Assembly: GCF_014698145.1 (NCBI RefSeq)
Contig: NZ_JACJSM010000011.1
Coordinates: forward strand, 62,001-126,000
DNA: 64,000 nt
Source: Oscillatoria sp. FACHB-1406
GTDB lineage: Bacteria; Cyanobacteriota; Cyanobacteriia; Cyanobacteriales; Spirulinaceae
Direction of reading: 5' to 3'
Shown: positions 26,260-34,381 of the stretch, one piece after another
Layout: every line of letters starts with the position of its first letter
Numbering within the stretch: position 1 is the stretch's first letter
Made by a program: the position numbers and the translations under genes
Notes under the pieces: model-generated
What the model saw: the letters and a program-made list of their open reading frames with translations, nothing else
Told to the model about the DNA's origin: nothing
The model's database searches: none

Positions 26260-27117
26260 TCACTCTGGTAAATGCCAAATCCCAAAATTTCCGATCGCAA
26301 AATCCAGCGATCGCTCTACTATACTTCCTGGAGTCCAACAGAGTCCGAAATATTCGACGTGCTGACCTGCATGATTGTTGGTTGAATTGTGCGATCGCCA
26401 TTCCCGCCCCACTAATGGCTCGATTTCACCCTTAGCAGCCACATTCTCAGCAATCGTATGGGCTAAAATATTTGCCGATTCTAGCACTTTAATCATAATG
26501 CGATCGCCCTGCTCTTCCCAGTGATAGCTTGCATTAAACAATTGCTTGTCTTTACTATCTTTCTTATCAATACATTTTAATTGCACATCACCCCAACCAT
26601 AGCCACGCTCGCCGCCCATTTGTAGCCGTTTACAGGCATCTTTCCACTTTAGATTACAGCCCTCTTTTTCAAACACATACCCAATCAGGTCAACCTGTTT
26701 CCCTTCATCTAGAGTGCGAGGTGAAATAAACTCAACTTCGTGCAGTAATCCCTCATCAGCCGCTTGTTGGGGATATACTAAGGCAGTGCTGGTATAGCTG
26801 CTTAGAAAACGGCGGCGAAACAGGTTCTCGTCTTGCCAAGAAAAGGCAATTTCATAGTCTGGATTTTCTGATTTTATTGCCGGATAAAAGTAAGTATAAG
26901 CTAATTGCTGGTGAACTTTTTTTCCAAACTCTTCATACTGCTTAGAATCAGTCGCAGAACTCTTAGTTTCATCGCGGGTTAATCGCATCGTTAGTGCACC
27001 CCAGAATACTCGTCCAGTCACATAGGGGCGGGTGCGCTGCACATTGCCGATTTTGCCGCAGCCGATGTGCATCGGGGAGCATAATTTAAATACTACTCGA
27101 TAGGCTTTCCACGTCAC
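26260..27117 (-). CDS. Type III CRISPR RAMP protein, probable Cas5-group (Cmr3-like) subunit
   Basis: 285 residues. RAMP fold signs: N-terminal 'FKLCSPMHIGCGKIGNVQRT' followed by 'YVTGRVFWGALTMRL', and the Gly-rich loop 'GGERGYGWGDVQL' (~200). Last gene of the operon, the position occupied by the Cas5-group protein in the III-C order. By elimination it should bind the crRNA 5' handle next to Cas10; it could instead be another Cas7-group protein. It starts on GTG in GTGA, overlapping the Cmr5 stop by 4 bases. C-terminal ~60 residues ('HSTNNHAGQHVEYFGLCWTP'-like) are not recognised. Confidence 0.65.
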   Translation of the reverse strand: MTWKAYRVVFKLCSPMHIGCGKIGNVQRTRPYVTGRVFWGALTMRLTRDETKSSATDSKQYEEFGKKVHQQLAYTYFYPAIKSENPDYEIAFSWQDENLFRRRFLSSYTSTALVYPQQAADEGLLHEVEFISPRTLDEGKQVDLIGYVFEKEGCNLKWKDACKRLQMGGERGYGWGDVQLKCIDKKDSKDKQLFNASYHWEEQGDRIMIKVLESANILAHTIAENVAAKGEIEPLVGREWRSHNSTNNHAGQHVEYFGLCWTPGSIVERSLDFAIGNFGIWHLPE

Positions 27118-27536
27118 GGACTTGCCTCCTCTTTTTGCTGTGTAGCTTCTTCCCGCGCCTTTGCTCCATAGCGGGCATAAATTAACATTTGTTCCAGGGT
27201 TTCTTTTGTCAGCAATAGCCGTTCCAAGTCTTGTGTTACATGGTCTGTAATGTACTTCAAGACAACTTCAGGACTGTTCTCTTTTCCGGGTTGGTTCCAA
27301 CCAAATCCTAATCCTTCTAGCAAATTCAACATCTCTTCAATAATTTTCTTGCCCAATTCCTTCTCTTTTGCCAGCAAGTAAAGAAAGCAGGCATATACGC
27401 CATTTTCTTGCAGCACACCTAATGCTTTAGTTACTGTATTTTCTACATCTTTAGACTTGCTATCTTTCGTGTTAGCGATCGCTGCCTGAGCGTGCTGTGC
27501 GGCGAGGCGATCGAGATTAATAACAGTATTACTCAT
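27114..27536 (-). CDS. cmr5: Type III CRISPR small subunit, Cmr5-like (Cas11)
   Basis: 140 residues, all helical. 'LDRLAAQHAQAAIA' at the N-terminus and 'LLTKETLEQMLIYARYGAKA' near the C-terminus resemble the ends of Cmr5. Cas11 subunits form the inner filament along the target strand, contacting Cas10 and the Cas7 backbone. Size is right for Cmr5 (120-150). The Lys/Glu-rich tail 'REEATQQKEEASP' is extra. Overlaps Cmr4 by 8 bp and the next gene by 4 bp. Assignment rests on size, helical content, end motifs and position. Confidence 0.75.
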   Translation of the reverse strand: MSNTVINLDRLAAQHAQAAIANTKDSKSKDVENTVTKALGVLQENGVYACFLYLLAKEKELGKKIIEEMLNLLEGLGFGWNQPGKENSPEVVLKYITDHVTQDLERLLLTKETLEQMLIYARYGAKAREEATQQKEEASP

Positions 27537-28491
27537 TATCTTGCTCCTTGCCGGATGACTCTATTATCGGCTCACCAATCGGTGCCATGCGCCCAAAACC
27601 GCGCGTCCCCATGCCACCAACGCCGAGCCATTCAATTAGCTTAAATCCTGCTTTCACTACATCTAGAGAATCATTCCAAATATCTCCTGTATGCAGTTCT
27701 TTCGTAACTTGAGGGAATGCCTGACGATAATCATCTAAAACGACATCTGCGGTTAAAAATGTAGCACGGGGAATCGCTTCGTAAGTAAACAATGCACCTT
27801 CTTCGGCTGCACCAGTCTCAGGGTTAATGGCTACTGATGTTCGCACTTCCAGGTTACTATTTACGATTTGACTAAAGAGCGCGTCTTTGACTAAAACAAT
27901 CTTATTAATTGCTTGATAGCGTTTTTCATCTTTCCATTTAGTAGGTGCTGTTATCTTTGCTTGTTGTCCGAAAACTTGAAGCATTAACCATCCCAAATTT
28001 AGAGCATCCGATCGCTGCCAATTTAATACCGCAGTATTGATATTATTCCAGTCATTTGGTAGGTTCTCTACTGTAAAGCCTGCGTCTTCCAAACGCTCTT
28101 TTGTGCTAACCCAAACTGCTCCGACCATCGAATGGACGGGAAACAGCAAGACATGGGCATCAAAAATATTTACCACACCAGAATAAATTTTACCCTCATC
28201 GCTGTTACCATTCTTGGACTTCTTGATATAGCCAAACGTATAGCAAACGGGATTTTCATCGGGATTTTCAATGTTGTCGTGGTTTTGTCCGGCGGCTTCG
28301 GGTGTTTCATACAACTGGGCTGCATAGGATCGCGCCGCCCCATGCAAACTCGTACCAGGAATTTTGGGAATTTTAGTTCCCGGTTCTCGCACGATGCTGT
28401 TGTCAACTCGTCCGAGACGATAGCCTCCCGTACCGATATGCACGGGGTCGAGGGTCATAAATAGGTAGCGTTGTCGTTGATAGGTTGCCAT
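27529..28491 (-). CDS. cmr4: Type III CRISPR backbone RAMP Cmr4 (Cas7 group)
   Basis: 320 residues. Typical Cmr4 start: 'YLFMTLDPVHIGTGGYRLGR' then 'VDNSIVRE', 'KIPKIPGTSLHGAARSYAAQ' and C-terminal Gly-rich loop 'WLGVGGMGTRGFGRMAPIG'. Cas7 subunits polymerise along the crRNA; the Asp in the 'GRVDNSIVRE' loop (residue 30) corresponds to the catalytic Asp that cuts target RNA every 6 nt in Cmr complexes, so RNA cleavage is predicted to be active. Central gene of the operon, 11 bp after cas10. Confidence 0.88.
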   Translation of the reverse strand: MATYQRQRYLFMTLDPVHIGTGGYRLGRVDNSIVREPGTKIPKIPGTSLHGAARSYAAQLYETPEAAGQNHDNIENPDENPVCYTFGYIKKSKNGNSDEGKIYSGVVNIFDAHVLLFPVHSMVGAVWVSTKERLEDAGFTVENLPNDWNNINTAVLNWQRSDALNLGWLMLQVFGQQAKITAPTKWKDEKRYQAINKIVLVKDALFSQIVNSNLEVRTSVAINPETGAAEEGALFTYEAIPRATFLTADVVLDDYRQAFPQVTKELHTGDIWNDSLDVVKAGFKLIEWLGVGGMGTRGFGRMAPIGEPIIESSGKEQDNE

Positions 28492-28502
28492 TCTTGTTTT
28501 CT

Positions 28503-31448
28503 TTACCGTTCCTTTAAGATTTCCATGTGTAGTTCTGCCAAGTCTGCTAGTTCGCCGCGCACTCCAGCTTGAATGAGTTGTTGACGTTCAGCTTCAGGAA
28601 TACTCCACCATTTTTTGTCCTTACGCCATGCAGCATTCGCCAGGGTATCTTCAACAAACTGCTTAAATACGTCATCTGTCAGGGCGGAATTTTTCTCATC
28701 TTGCCCGTACCAGGTCTCGCGAGTGGCTTCAATAGTATGAATTATCTGATGGCGCTGTGAGGTTTCTAGGGTTTTTAGAATGTCCCAGAGTTTCTCGAAT
28801 CGGTCTAAATCTTCGAGGTAGAAGGGGCGTGTTTGGCGCGGACGGCGACCGTTTTCGTCGTAGTAAATCTCGAAGCGGCGGGCGGTGCTATCGAGGAATT
28901 CAAAATCGAAATGGCTCGGTCTAACCCATACTTTTTGTCCTTTATCTTTTGGCATCTGGGGAGTACGAGGCCTTAAATCAAAAATATGCCTTAATTCTGG
29001 CTTGTGACCCTCTTTTCCCCAAGAAAAACCCTGATATAACCGGGGATACCACTCATCTTTCTTGCTACCATCACCAACAACTATTGGTGTTTTCCAAGTA
29101 ATCCCGTTATCAAAGTCTAATTTGCAAAAGCCTCCAGAGTTCTCTTGTTTCATCAATCGCCAGCCTTCCCAGCCTTTGCCACTATACATATCGAATTGAC
29201 TTGAGATATTTAGCATTGCCCGACCTGCTTCTAGCACAGAACGAATTGGAGTGCGGCGATTGCAAAAGATTAGTCCTATATCTAAGGGAAGGCGATCGCG
29301 CACCCGTCCCATTTGTTCTTCATACTCCTTCTTGACTTGATGTGCCAGTTCTAATGCTTTATTTGCAGGAACTAGCATTAAACATAAAGTTGGTTCAGTA
29401 AGCAGAGGAATAGCAGGCCGATAGCGATCTATCTGCCGAACAGTTTGAATCTTTACTGTTGTTTTTGATTTGCTAGCTTGTAGAAAGCTAGAAGGTTCTG
29501 AAACTCGAACAATTTTTCCTTGCAATTCACCGATTATTTTAGTCGTATCTACGGACAACTGAGCAGCAAAATAGTTCAAGTTATCGGTTGTTAAAAATCT
29601 CTTATTAGGCAAATCCCAAACAACACTTAGCACTACACCATTAAAATCTAAATCGTAAGCATGATAATCGCCAATATCTGCGAGATTATTGTTCTCTGAA
29701 TGTAGCTCTAGGCGGAAAGGATATGCTTGAACGACTGTAGGCATCACATTATCCACGATATTTTCCCAAAAAACGCGAGATGTTTCAGCAATGCGATACA
29801 ACCGAGCAGGAGAGGGATTCTTTGTAACATTATTTTTCTTAGTAACTTGAATCGTGGAAAGCAACGTACCATCGAGCCAACCTTCCAAACCTAATTTGCC
29901 GACAAAAAGAGCTAAACGACCATTATCATCAGCAACCTCATCTGTCCAGATTGTATTCTGTGGACTTTTCTGATTAATGTCTTTGACCCACTGCTGGGAA
30001 CGACGACCCTGGCGATTCAAGCAAACCCGGCATATTTTGCGTTGTTCTGCTTTTTTTTGTTTTGCCAAAGGAGAAAGTTTTTCTGTAGTATTAGTTTGCG
30101 AATCTTGACGTGGATAACCAACAGGTCGCATTCCACACACTTTACAAATTTCAGCATTTTCAGGACGATCCTGCTTCCATTCCCTTTTAAAAAGGTAAAG
30201 ATTGTTATCAGCACTAATAGACTTTTCTTTTAATGCCTCTGTGCGCGATCCAGCCACTAACTTCTGTGCATCCCCTTTATGAGTATTGGCTCGATCTGAA
30301 TGTGAATTATCTTCCCCTGCCTGAACATGATGCAGAGCATCTGCTGTAATTGGAGTGCTAAAATATACTTGTGGACGTAAATCGGCTGGAAATAATGATT
30401 GAATCTGTTCTCTTAGTGCTATTTGTTCGGAACCACTAAAAATATCTGGCAGTAAATAATAAGCACCTGTTTCGTCTCGATAAAGTTTATTTCCCAAAGC
30501 ATAGGTTTCTTCAAAAAGTATTTGCACTTCTTTGAAAGCATCATCAAAGACTTGCTTGACTCCTAACAAATCACTAATCTTGTCGCTGCGTTTATAGCGT
30601 TCGAGAATATCTAGGTTAATCCGTAAGGTACAAAAGGGTAAGTCTTTGAGATTCGGTAGCCAACCATTTTTAAAGATATAATTAGTTGCTGCTTTAGTCA
30701 GTGTAGCCACCGAATAGCCCCAATCCCAAAGAGATATTTCATTGTGAGGTCTTCGGTTATCTGCTAAACCTCGCTTCATCAATACTTTCATTTCTTCTAG
30801 CCACTGAGATCTTTGGAAAGTAGTGATTTTTTCAATATCGTTTAACGGTAATTTATTCAATGTTTTTGTTAATTCATTAACTCCCTCCGTACCTACTTGG
30901 TTTTCATAACCAAATGGTGTAGCACGAAATACACTACTATAAGGTTGTTGATGCTCTCTGGGATCGCCTTCCTTATCAATATGGGCAATGCCATGAAGAT
31001 AGCCGATGAGAAGTCCAGGCTGCATGGATTTACCAACAACTGTATTCCAATCAGCGTCTTTGTTTACCGACAATTTAGTTTTGGTTAAAAGTGGCATTAA
31101 TTCAGCAAATCTATATTGCTCACTAATCCATGTCAATTTGATGTTAGTGAGAAGATTATTTAAATCTGCGCGTTCACTAAATGCACAAACTTGATGAGTA
31201 GATGTATTTAAGATTTCCTGAATAAATTCTGCGCTTGGATTGCCAGGTATATCTGTGTAATGCTTGTAAATATCCATAGTACGCGGATCGGATAACAGAT
31301 TGTACCCATATTGCTCTGAAAGTGAAGGGTCTTGGCTTTTTAAGAGGAGATCGCTCATTTTGCCCAAGTCATGAATTAGTCCAAGAGCTTCCATTAACAG
31401 AATTGTGCGCCGTTGCTCATCAGATGGTCGCCAGAAAGAATTAGTCAT
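28503..31448 (-). CDS. cas10: Cas10-family large subunit with HD motif but no GGDD
   Basis: 981 residues. N-terminal HD domain: 'LMEALGLIHDLGKMSDLLL' (His26-Asp27). The usual DHS motif of this domain appears as 'LWDWGYSVATLTKAA' (~255). A zinc finger pairs 'CKVCGMRP' and 'CRVCLNRQG' (~435-490). Palm 1 reads 'NGRLALFVGKLGLEGWLDG'. The palm 2 position expected to be YxGGDD reads 'LTEPTLCLMLVPANKALELA' (~685-705), keeping the following 'PANKALELA' seen in active enzymes but without any GGDD. So the DNase HD may work, while cyclic oligoadenylate synthesis should not. This fits divergent Cas10 (Csx11-like) of subtype III-C. Overlaps the upstream gene by ATGA. Confidence 0.85.
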   Translation of the reverse strand: MTNSFWRPSDEQRRTILLMEALGLIHDLGKMSDLLLKSQDPSLSEQYGYNLLSDPRTMDIYKHYTDIPGNPSAEFIQEILNTSTHQVCAFSERADLNNLLTNIKLTWISEQYRFAELMPLLTKTKLSVNKDADWNTVVGKSMQPGLLIGYLHGIAHIDKEGDPREHQQPYSSVFRATPFGYENQVGTEGVNELTKTLNKLPLNDIEKITTFQRSQWLEEMKVLMKRGLADNRRPHNEISLWDWGYSVATLTKAATNYIFKNGWLPNLKDLPFCTLRINLDILERYKRSDKISDLLGVKQVFDDAFKEVQILFEETYALGNKLYRDETGAYYLLPDIFSGSEQIALREQIQSLFPADLRPQVYFSTPITADALHHVQAGEDNSHSDRANTHKGDAQKLVAGSRTEALKEKSISADNNLYLFKREWKQDRPENAEICKVCGMRPVGYPRQDSQTNTTEKLSPLAKQKKAEQRKICRVCLNRQGRRSQQWVKDINQKSPQNTIWTDEVADDNGRLALFVGKLGLEGWLDGTLLSTIQVTKKNNVTKNPSPARLYRIAETSRVFWENIVDNVMPTVVQAYPFRLELHSENNNLADIGDYHAYDLDFNGVVLSVVWDLPNKRFLTTDNLNYFAAQLSVDTTKIIGELQGKIVRVSEPSSFLQASKSKTTVKIQTVRQIDRYRPAIPLLTEPTLCLMLVPANKALELAHQVKKEYEEQMGRVRDRLPLDIGLIFCNRRTPIRSVLEAGRAMLNISSQFDMYSGKGWEGWRLMKQENSGGFCKLDFDNGITWKTPIVVGDGSKKDEWYPRLYQGFSWGKEGHKPELRHIFDLRPRTPQMPKDKGQKVWVRPSHFDFEFLDSTARRFEIYYDENGRRPRQTRPFYLEDLDRFEKLWDILKTLETSQRHQIIHTIEATRETWYGQDEKNSALTDDVFKQFVEDTLANAAWRKDKKWWSIPEAERQQLIQAGVRGELADLAELHMEILKER

Positions 31449-32740
31449 GCTTCTTTACCTCCATTACATAGATTCTTTGCTATTTCCTTGACCCGATCGC
31501 TCAACTCACTCAAATTTACAAAAGACATCTTAGCCATAGGTTGTAGTGATTTTGATTCAGATGCTGACTCTTTCGCATTGGCTTCCAACCACTTTTTAGC
31601 ATCCTGATATAGCTTTTTGTTATGATTTGTTCCTTGACTTTGCAGAAAAATTTTGTATTGTTTTTCAGTTTTGAAGCTGCCGTCAGGATTCAAAAAACCC
31701 TGTTTGAGATTGCCATCATCATTCAAAAATTCTGGCTGTTTGGCTGGAGGCGAAGTTTCTGCTAACTCTGACCAATCAGCCCGAATCGCAAAATCTACTT
31801 TTCCACTCACTTCTACAACCCCAAAACCACTGCTGGTCTTTGCTCCAAAACCATAAACCGTCAGCATCGCTTCTACCCCTTTCGCCACCAATTCTAAATC
31901 TTTAGCAACTTCGCTTTCATTAGTTTTCCCAAAAGGTATATACAGAATCACAAAGTCACCTGTAGCATTTTTGGGAACACATTCTATGTAAATAGGTCCC
32001 CGTGCAGAAGTTCCTTTTTTGGGATCGTGCGGATTAATCACTTCCAATCCAATCTTGTCAAAGAAAGTGGGATAAAAATAGAGACGACCTGCTTGTCCTT
32101 TTTCATCTTCACGATCATCACCGAATAGTCGAATAATTTGTTCGTTGTTTTCTTTATAATCTAACTGCCATAGTGCTGCTCGTAAGGCTCCTTTCCAACT
32201 GGTCGAAGCAACCATCGGAGTTTGAAACACTTTGTCTTTACGAACGGGATTATCGAGGAGGTGAAAAGCGCGATCGTCCTTACTCAGATAGGGTTTCCGT
32301 AGCTTGAAGGGAACCCGTAGCATGAAGCTAAGGGATGGTAGAAAATTTAGAGCAGAGATATCTGGCGTGAAGTGAAAATCCTCTTTGATTTTGTCAGCGG
32401 TTAAGTGCTTCCGCCAAGCATCACGAATACAATTGGCATTTTCGGAGTTGAGTTTTGCTTGTTCCTTAGCCTTTTTTTCTTCAGTTTTATTATTTGCTTC
32501 TTTAGCTTGTTTGGCTTCCCTATCGTTTTCTTCTTTTTCTGCCCAAAACCACAGATACGCAAGATGAGGTTCAATCTGAACTGATTTTTCAGCAGCTTGC
32601 TCTATCTTCCTTTCTGCCTGTTGACGTGCATTTTTATCCTTACGTTGTTTCGCTTCATCGATTTCTACCTTTGCTCGATCGAGTTCATCTAGCGGCTCGC
32701 TTAATTGCTCTTTCCGAAAAGCATAATAGTCGTACTGCAT
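31445..32740 (-). CDS. Type III CRISPR RAMP protein, Cmr6-like, with charged coiled-coil insertion
   Basis: 431 residues. The Cas7-group core is visible: 'FLPSLSFMLRVPFKLRKPYL', 'TPMVASTSWKGALRAALWQL', 'RLFGDDREDEKGQAGRLYFY' and Gly-rich 'YGFGAKTSSGFGVVEVSGK'. The 'KGALR' plus 'GRLYF' pair is as in Cmr6/Cmr1. Unusual are residues ~15-120, a Lys/Glu/Ala-rich coiled coil ('EEKKAKEQAKLNSENANC'), and a ~120-residue charged C-terminal extension. Second in the operon; its start codon shares one base with the Cmr1 stop (TAATG). Could be called Cmr6 or a lineage-specific Cas7. Confidence 0.72.
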   Translation of the reverse strand: MQYDYYAFRKEQLSEPLDELDRAKVEIDEAKQRKDKNARQQAERKIEQAAEKSVQIEPHLAYLWFWAEKEENDREAKQAKEANNKTEEKKAKEQAKLNSENANCIRDAWRKHLTADKIKEDFHFTPDISALNFLPSLSFMLRVPFKLRKPYLSKDDRAFHLLDNPVRKDKVFQTPMVASTSWKGALRAALWQLDYKENNEQIIRLFGDDREDEKGQAGRLYFYPTFFDKIGLEVINPHDPKKGTSARGPIYIECVPKNATGDFVILYIPFGKTNESEVAKDLELVAKGVEAMLTVYGFGAKTSSGFGVVEVSGKVDFAIRADWSELAETSPPAKQPEFLNDDGNLKQGFLNPDGSFKTEKQYKIFLQSQGTNHNKKLYQDAKKWLEANAKESASESKSLQPMAKMSFVNLSELSDRVKEIAKNLCNGGKEA

Positions 32741-33936
32741 TATTCATCCTCCTGCAATTGCAACAAGCTACGAAGAAATCCTCGAACATCAGTGTGATTT
32801 GCGGTGACAGTATCTCTCTCCGAGTTCATTTCTCGCCAACCATGCAACGTATAGTTTTCTTTCAGGTGTTGATAAATGGCATCTATGACCTTTTCTCGAT
32901 TCCATCCATTTTTGTAAACATCCGCCTCTTCTGGAACCCAACCCCATATACGCATCAACTTGTCATTCTTATAAGGACGAGAAATTTTGACTTTGGCAGC
33001 TATGCGATCGCCGTTCACCGCGCCCATGATGAAGTGGCGTAAATCTTTGTTACCATCAACCTCGCTTATGCTTCTATCCTTCTTGTCTTTGTTAAGAATT
33101 AAACTTTTGGATTCAGTTTTGACCTGAATTCTATTCTCTTCTGTTCTAATTTCCTCTTCTGCCCTAAAACAGTTACGAAGGTCATACTTTAAGTTAAAAG
33201 TGTCTTGTTCGCTAAACGAAGGATTTGAGTCTTTGGGTTGAATCTGCGCCAGAAAGATGTTCGATAGCGAAGGCAGATCTGGATAAATATTACTTCCGTC
33301 TATAGAAAAGAGCCAGTCACAGAGCGGTTGTGTATTAATGCGCTCTTCTATCTCAATTACACCAAAACCCATTTGAGGTCGCGCACCCAATGCCGAATAA
33401 TCAGCTATAAACTGAATCAATCCGCCAATGATTTCTGGCTTAAAATCTGGGTTTAAGCTATGAATTCTTAGAGTAAATATGCCAGTCTTTGGAGTATTGG
33501 GAGGTTCTGGAAAGTACCAAGTTGGTGTTTTCTGCTTGCTCTGTTTATCTGTATAATAAGTACGATTTGCTCGAATAGGATGCTTAATTGTGGCGTTAAC
33601 TACTTGAGTTTCCTCAATTTCTAACCGAAATCGTCGTTTCCAGCCCGTTGCACCGAAAATTTGTGACACATCGCATAATCCAGCATGGCGTAAGTATTGG
33701 CGGCGTTCAGCTTCATCTTGCAACTTGCGATATTTCTGGGCATCAAATTTATAAGGGTCTAAGCCGCTGCGACTTTCAGAGGTTGGATCGTTGACTTGAC
33801 CGCCCAATCCTCGCACCAGCACTTCCATCCACCAGCGCAGACTACCTAGGATGCCTGTTTCGTGGATGCGATCGCACTTTCCAGTTTCCACACCCCCAGT
33901 CCAGAGAGGAGTTAATGTTTTAATATTAATTTCCAT
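32740..33936 (-). CDS. cmr1: Type III CRISPR RAMP protein Cmr1-like (Cas7 group)
   Basis: 398 residues. The N-terminus is diagnostic of Cmr1: 'INIKTLTPLWTGGVETGKCD' then 'ETGILGSLRWWMEVLVRGLG'. Also 'VSQIFGATGWKRRFRLEIEE' and 'YSALGARPQMGFGVIEIEER' (Gly-rich loop, ~205). Cmr1 caps the 3' end of the crRNA in Cmr complexes. First gene of the operon; the ATG has GGAGG 6 nt upstream and a TATAGT -10 about 30 bp further. The whole operon is visibly more A/T-rich and HIP1-poor than its flanks, suggesting acquisition. Confidence 0.87.
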   Translation of the reverse strand: MEINIKTLTPLWTGGVETGKCDRIHETGILGSLRWWMEVLVRGLGGQVNDPTSESRSGLDPYKFDAQKYRKLQDEAERRQYLRHAGLCDVSQIFGATGWKRRFRLEIEETQVVNATIKHPIRANRTYYTDKQSKQKTPTWYFPEPPNTPKTGIFTLRIHSLNPDFKPEIIGGLIQFIADYSALGARPQMGFGVIEIEERINTQPLCDWLFSIDGSNIYPDLPSLSNIFLAQIQPKDSNPSFSEQDTFNLKYDLRNCFRAEEEIRTEENRIQVKTESKSLILNKDKKDRSISEVDGNKDLRHFIMGAVNGDRIAAKVKISRPYKNDKLMRIWGWVPEEADVYKNGWNREKVIDAIYQHLKENYTLHGWREMNSERDTVTANHTDVRGFLRSLLQLQEDE

Positions 33937-33962
33937 TTTCCTCCAAGTAGCACATTTGTCTC

Positions 33963-33968
33963 ACTATA
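33963..33968 (-). promoter_or_regulatory. Probable -10 of the CRISPR effector operon
   Basis: TATAGT on the minus strand, 27 bp before the Cmr1-like ATG, within GGCTATAGT. No convincing -35 is present. No CRISPR repeats occur between here and aroF. Confidence 0.45.
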
Positions 33969-34005
33969 GCCTACCTTTAAAAATTTAATCCACTCGGCGA
34001 AGGGA

Positions 34006-34034
34006 TTGACACAGGGCAAATTCTCTGCTACGGT
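34006..34034 (+). promoter_or_regulatory. Promoter candidate upstream of the aroF leader region
   Basis: Exact TTGACA (34006-34011), 17-bp spacer, TACGGT (34029-34034; 3 of 6 to TATAAT). Predicted start near 34041 would give either a ~140-nt sRNA ending at 34181 or, on read-through, a ~385-nt aroF leader. Confidence 0.4.
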
Positions 34035-34040
34035 TTGGAA

Positions 34041-34181
34041 TACTTGTAAAAAATCTGTCCGTTCAGTGTTCTACAGCGCCTCTTACTTTTATTTTTGGTT
34101 TAGCAAGGTTCGCCCAAGGTGAATCCCGCTTCGGCACGGACACTTTCGGCGAACCGCTAGCTCTAGAAGCAGCGGTTTTTT
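34041..34181 (+). ncRNA. Candidate small RNA or first terminator of the aroF leader
   Basis: GGTTCGCC (34107-34114) pairs with GGCGAACC (34148-34155), enclosing a smaller CCG...CGG hairpin. An overlapping alternative, CCGCT (34154-34158) with AGCGG (34171-34175) plus TTTTTT (34176-34181), is a good terminator. The two stems share bases 34154-34155, so they may be partly exclusive. With the TTGACA at 34006 this is a complete transcription unit in miniature. Confidence 0.45.
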
Positions 34182-34262
34182 AATGCACTAGCCAAACCGT
34201 ACCTAAAATTAAGGCGCTACTCAGCTAATACCCTTTTGAGACGATAGTCAGCGATCGCTAAA

Positions 34263-34328
34263 ATGACCCCTACCCACAACAACTTCTACTTTTTCTTCTT
34301 TTGGTATCCCCCATTGAAATCTGGGTAG
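34263..34328 (+). CDS. aroL-leader: aroF leader peptide (21 codons, aromatic run)
   Basis: ATG at 34263, stop TAG at 34326. The peptide starts 'MTPTHNN', continues with eight consecutive aromatic residues 'FYFFFFWY' (five Phe, two Tyr, one Trp), then 'PPLKSG'. All three aromatic amino acids made by the pathway are represented. The stop codon lies inside RNA segment 2 of the attenuator, as in classical phe/trp leaders. No strong Shine-Dalgarno is visible, as is frequent in cyanobacteria. Chance of eight aromatic codons in a row in a short frame beside a DAHP synthase gene is very small. The symbol is descriptive only. Confidence 0.85.
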   Translation: MTPTHNNFYFFFFWYPPLKSG

Positions 34329-34381
34329 AAGTTGCTTGCTGTCTCGTCCGCCCGGATTCTTCCCAGAGTCCGGGCTTTTTT
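34280..34381 (+). promoter_or_regulatory. Ribosome-mediated transcription attenuator of aroF
   Basis: Segment 1 CAACTTCTAC (34280-34289, over the first aromatic codons) pairs perfectly with segment 2 GTAGAAGTTG (34325-34334). Segment 2 with its flank, CTGGGTAGAAG (34321-34331), can instead pair with CTTCCCAG (34359-34366). That pairing crosses, and so excludes, the terminator GCCCGGA/TCCGGGC (34350-34356 with 34369-34375) followed by TTTTTT. A ribosome stalled on aromatic codons hides segment 1 and frees 2 for antitermination; a ribosome at the stop codon hides 2 and allows termination. Confidence 0.8.
34350..34381 (+). terminator. Attenuator terminator before aroF
   Basis: 7-bp GC-rich stem GCCCGGA/TCCGGGC, 12-nt loop, then six T. 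It is 45 bp before the aroF start, on the same strand, so it must be read through for aroF expression. Confidence 0.85.

Noticed and set aside
29100-29130. 'VVGDGSKKDEW' in Cas10 as a displaced GGDD motif
   Set aside because: It lies ~85-90 residues after the expected palm 2 position, lacks the paired acidic residues after two glycines and is not in a beta-hairpin context.
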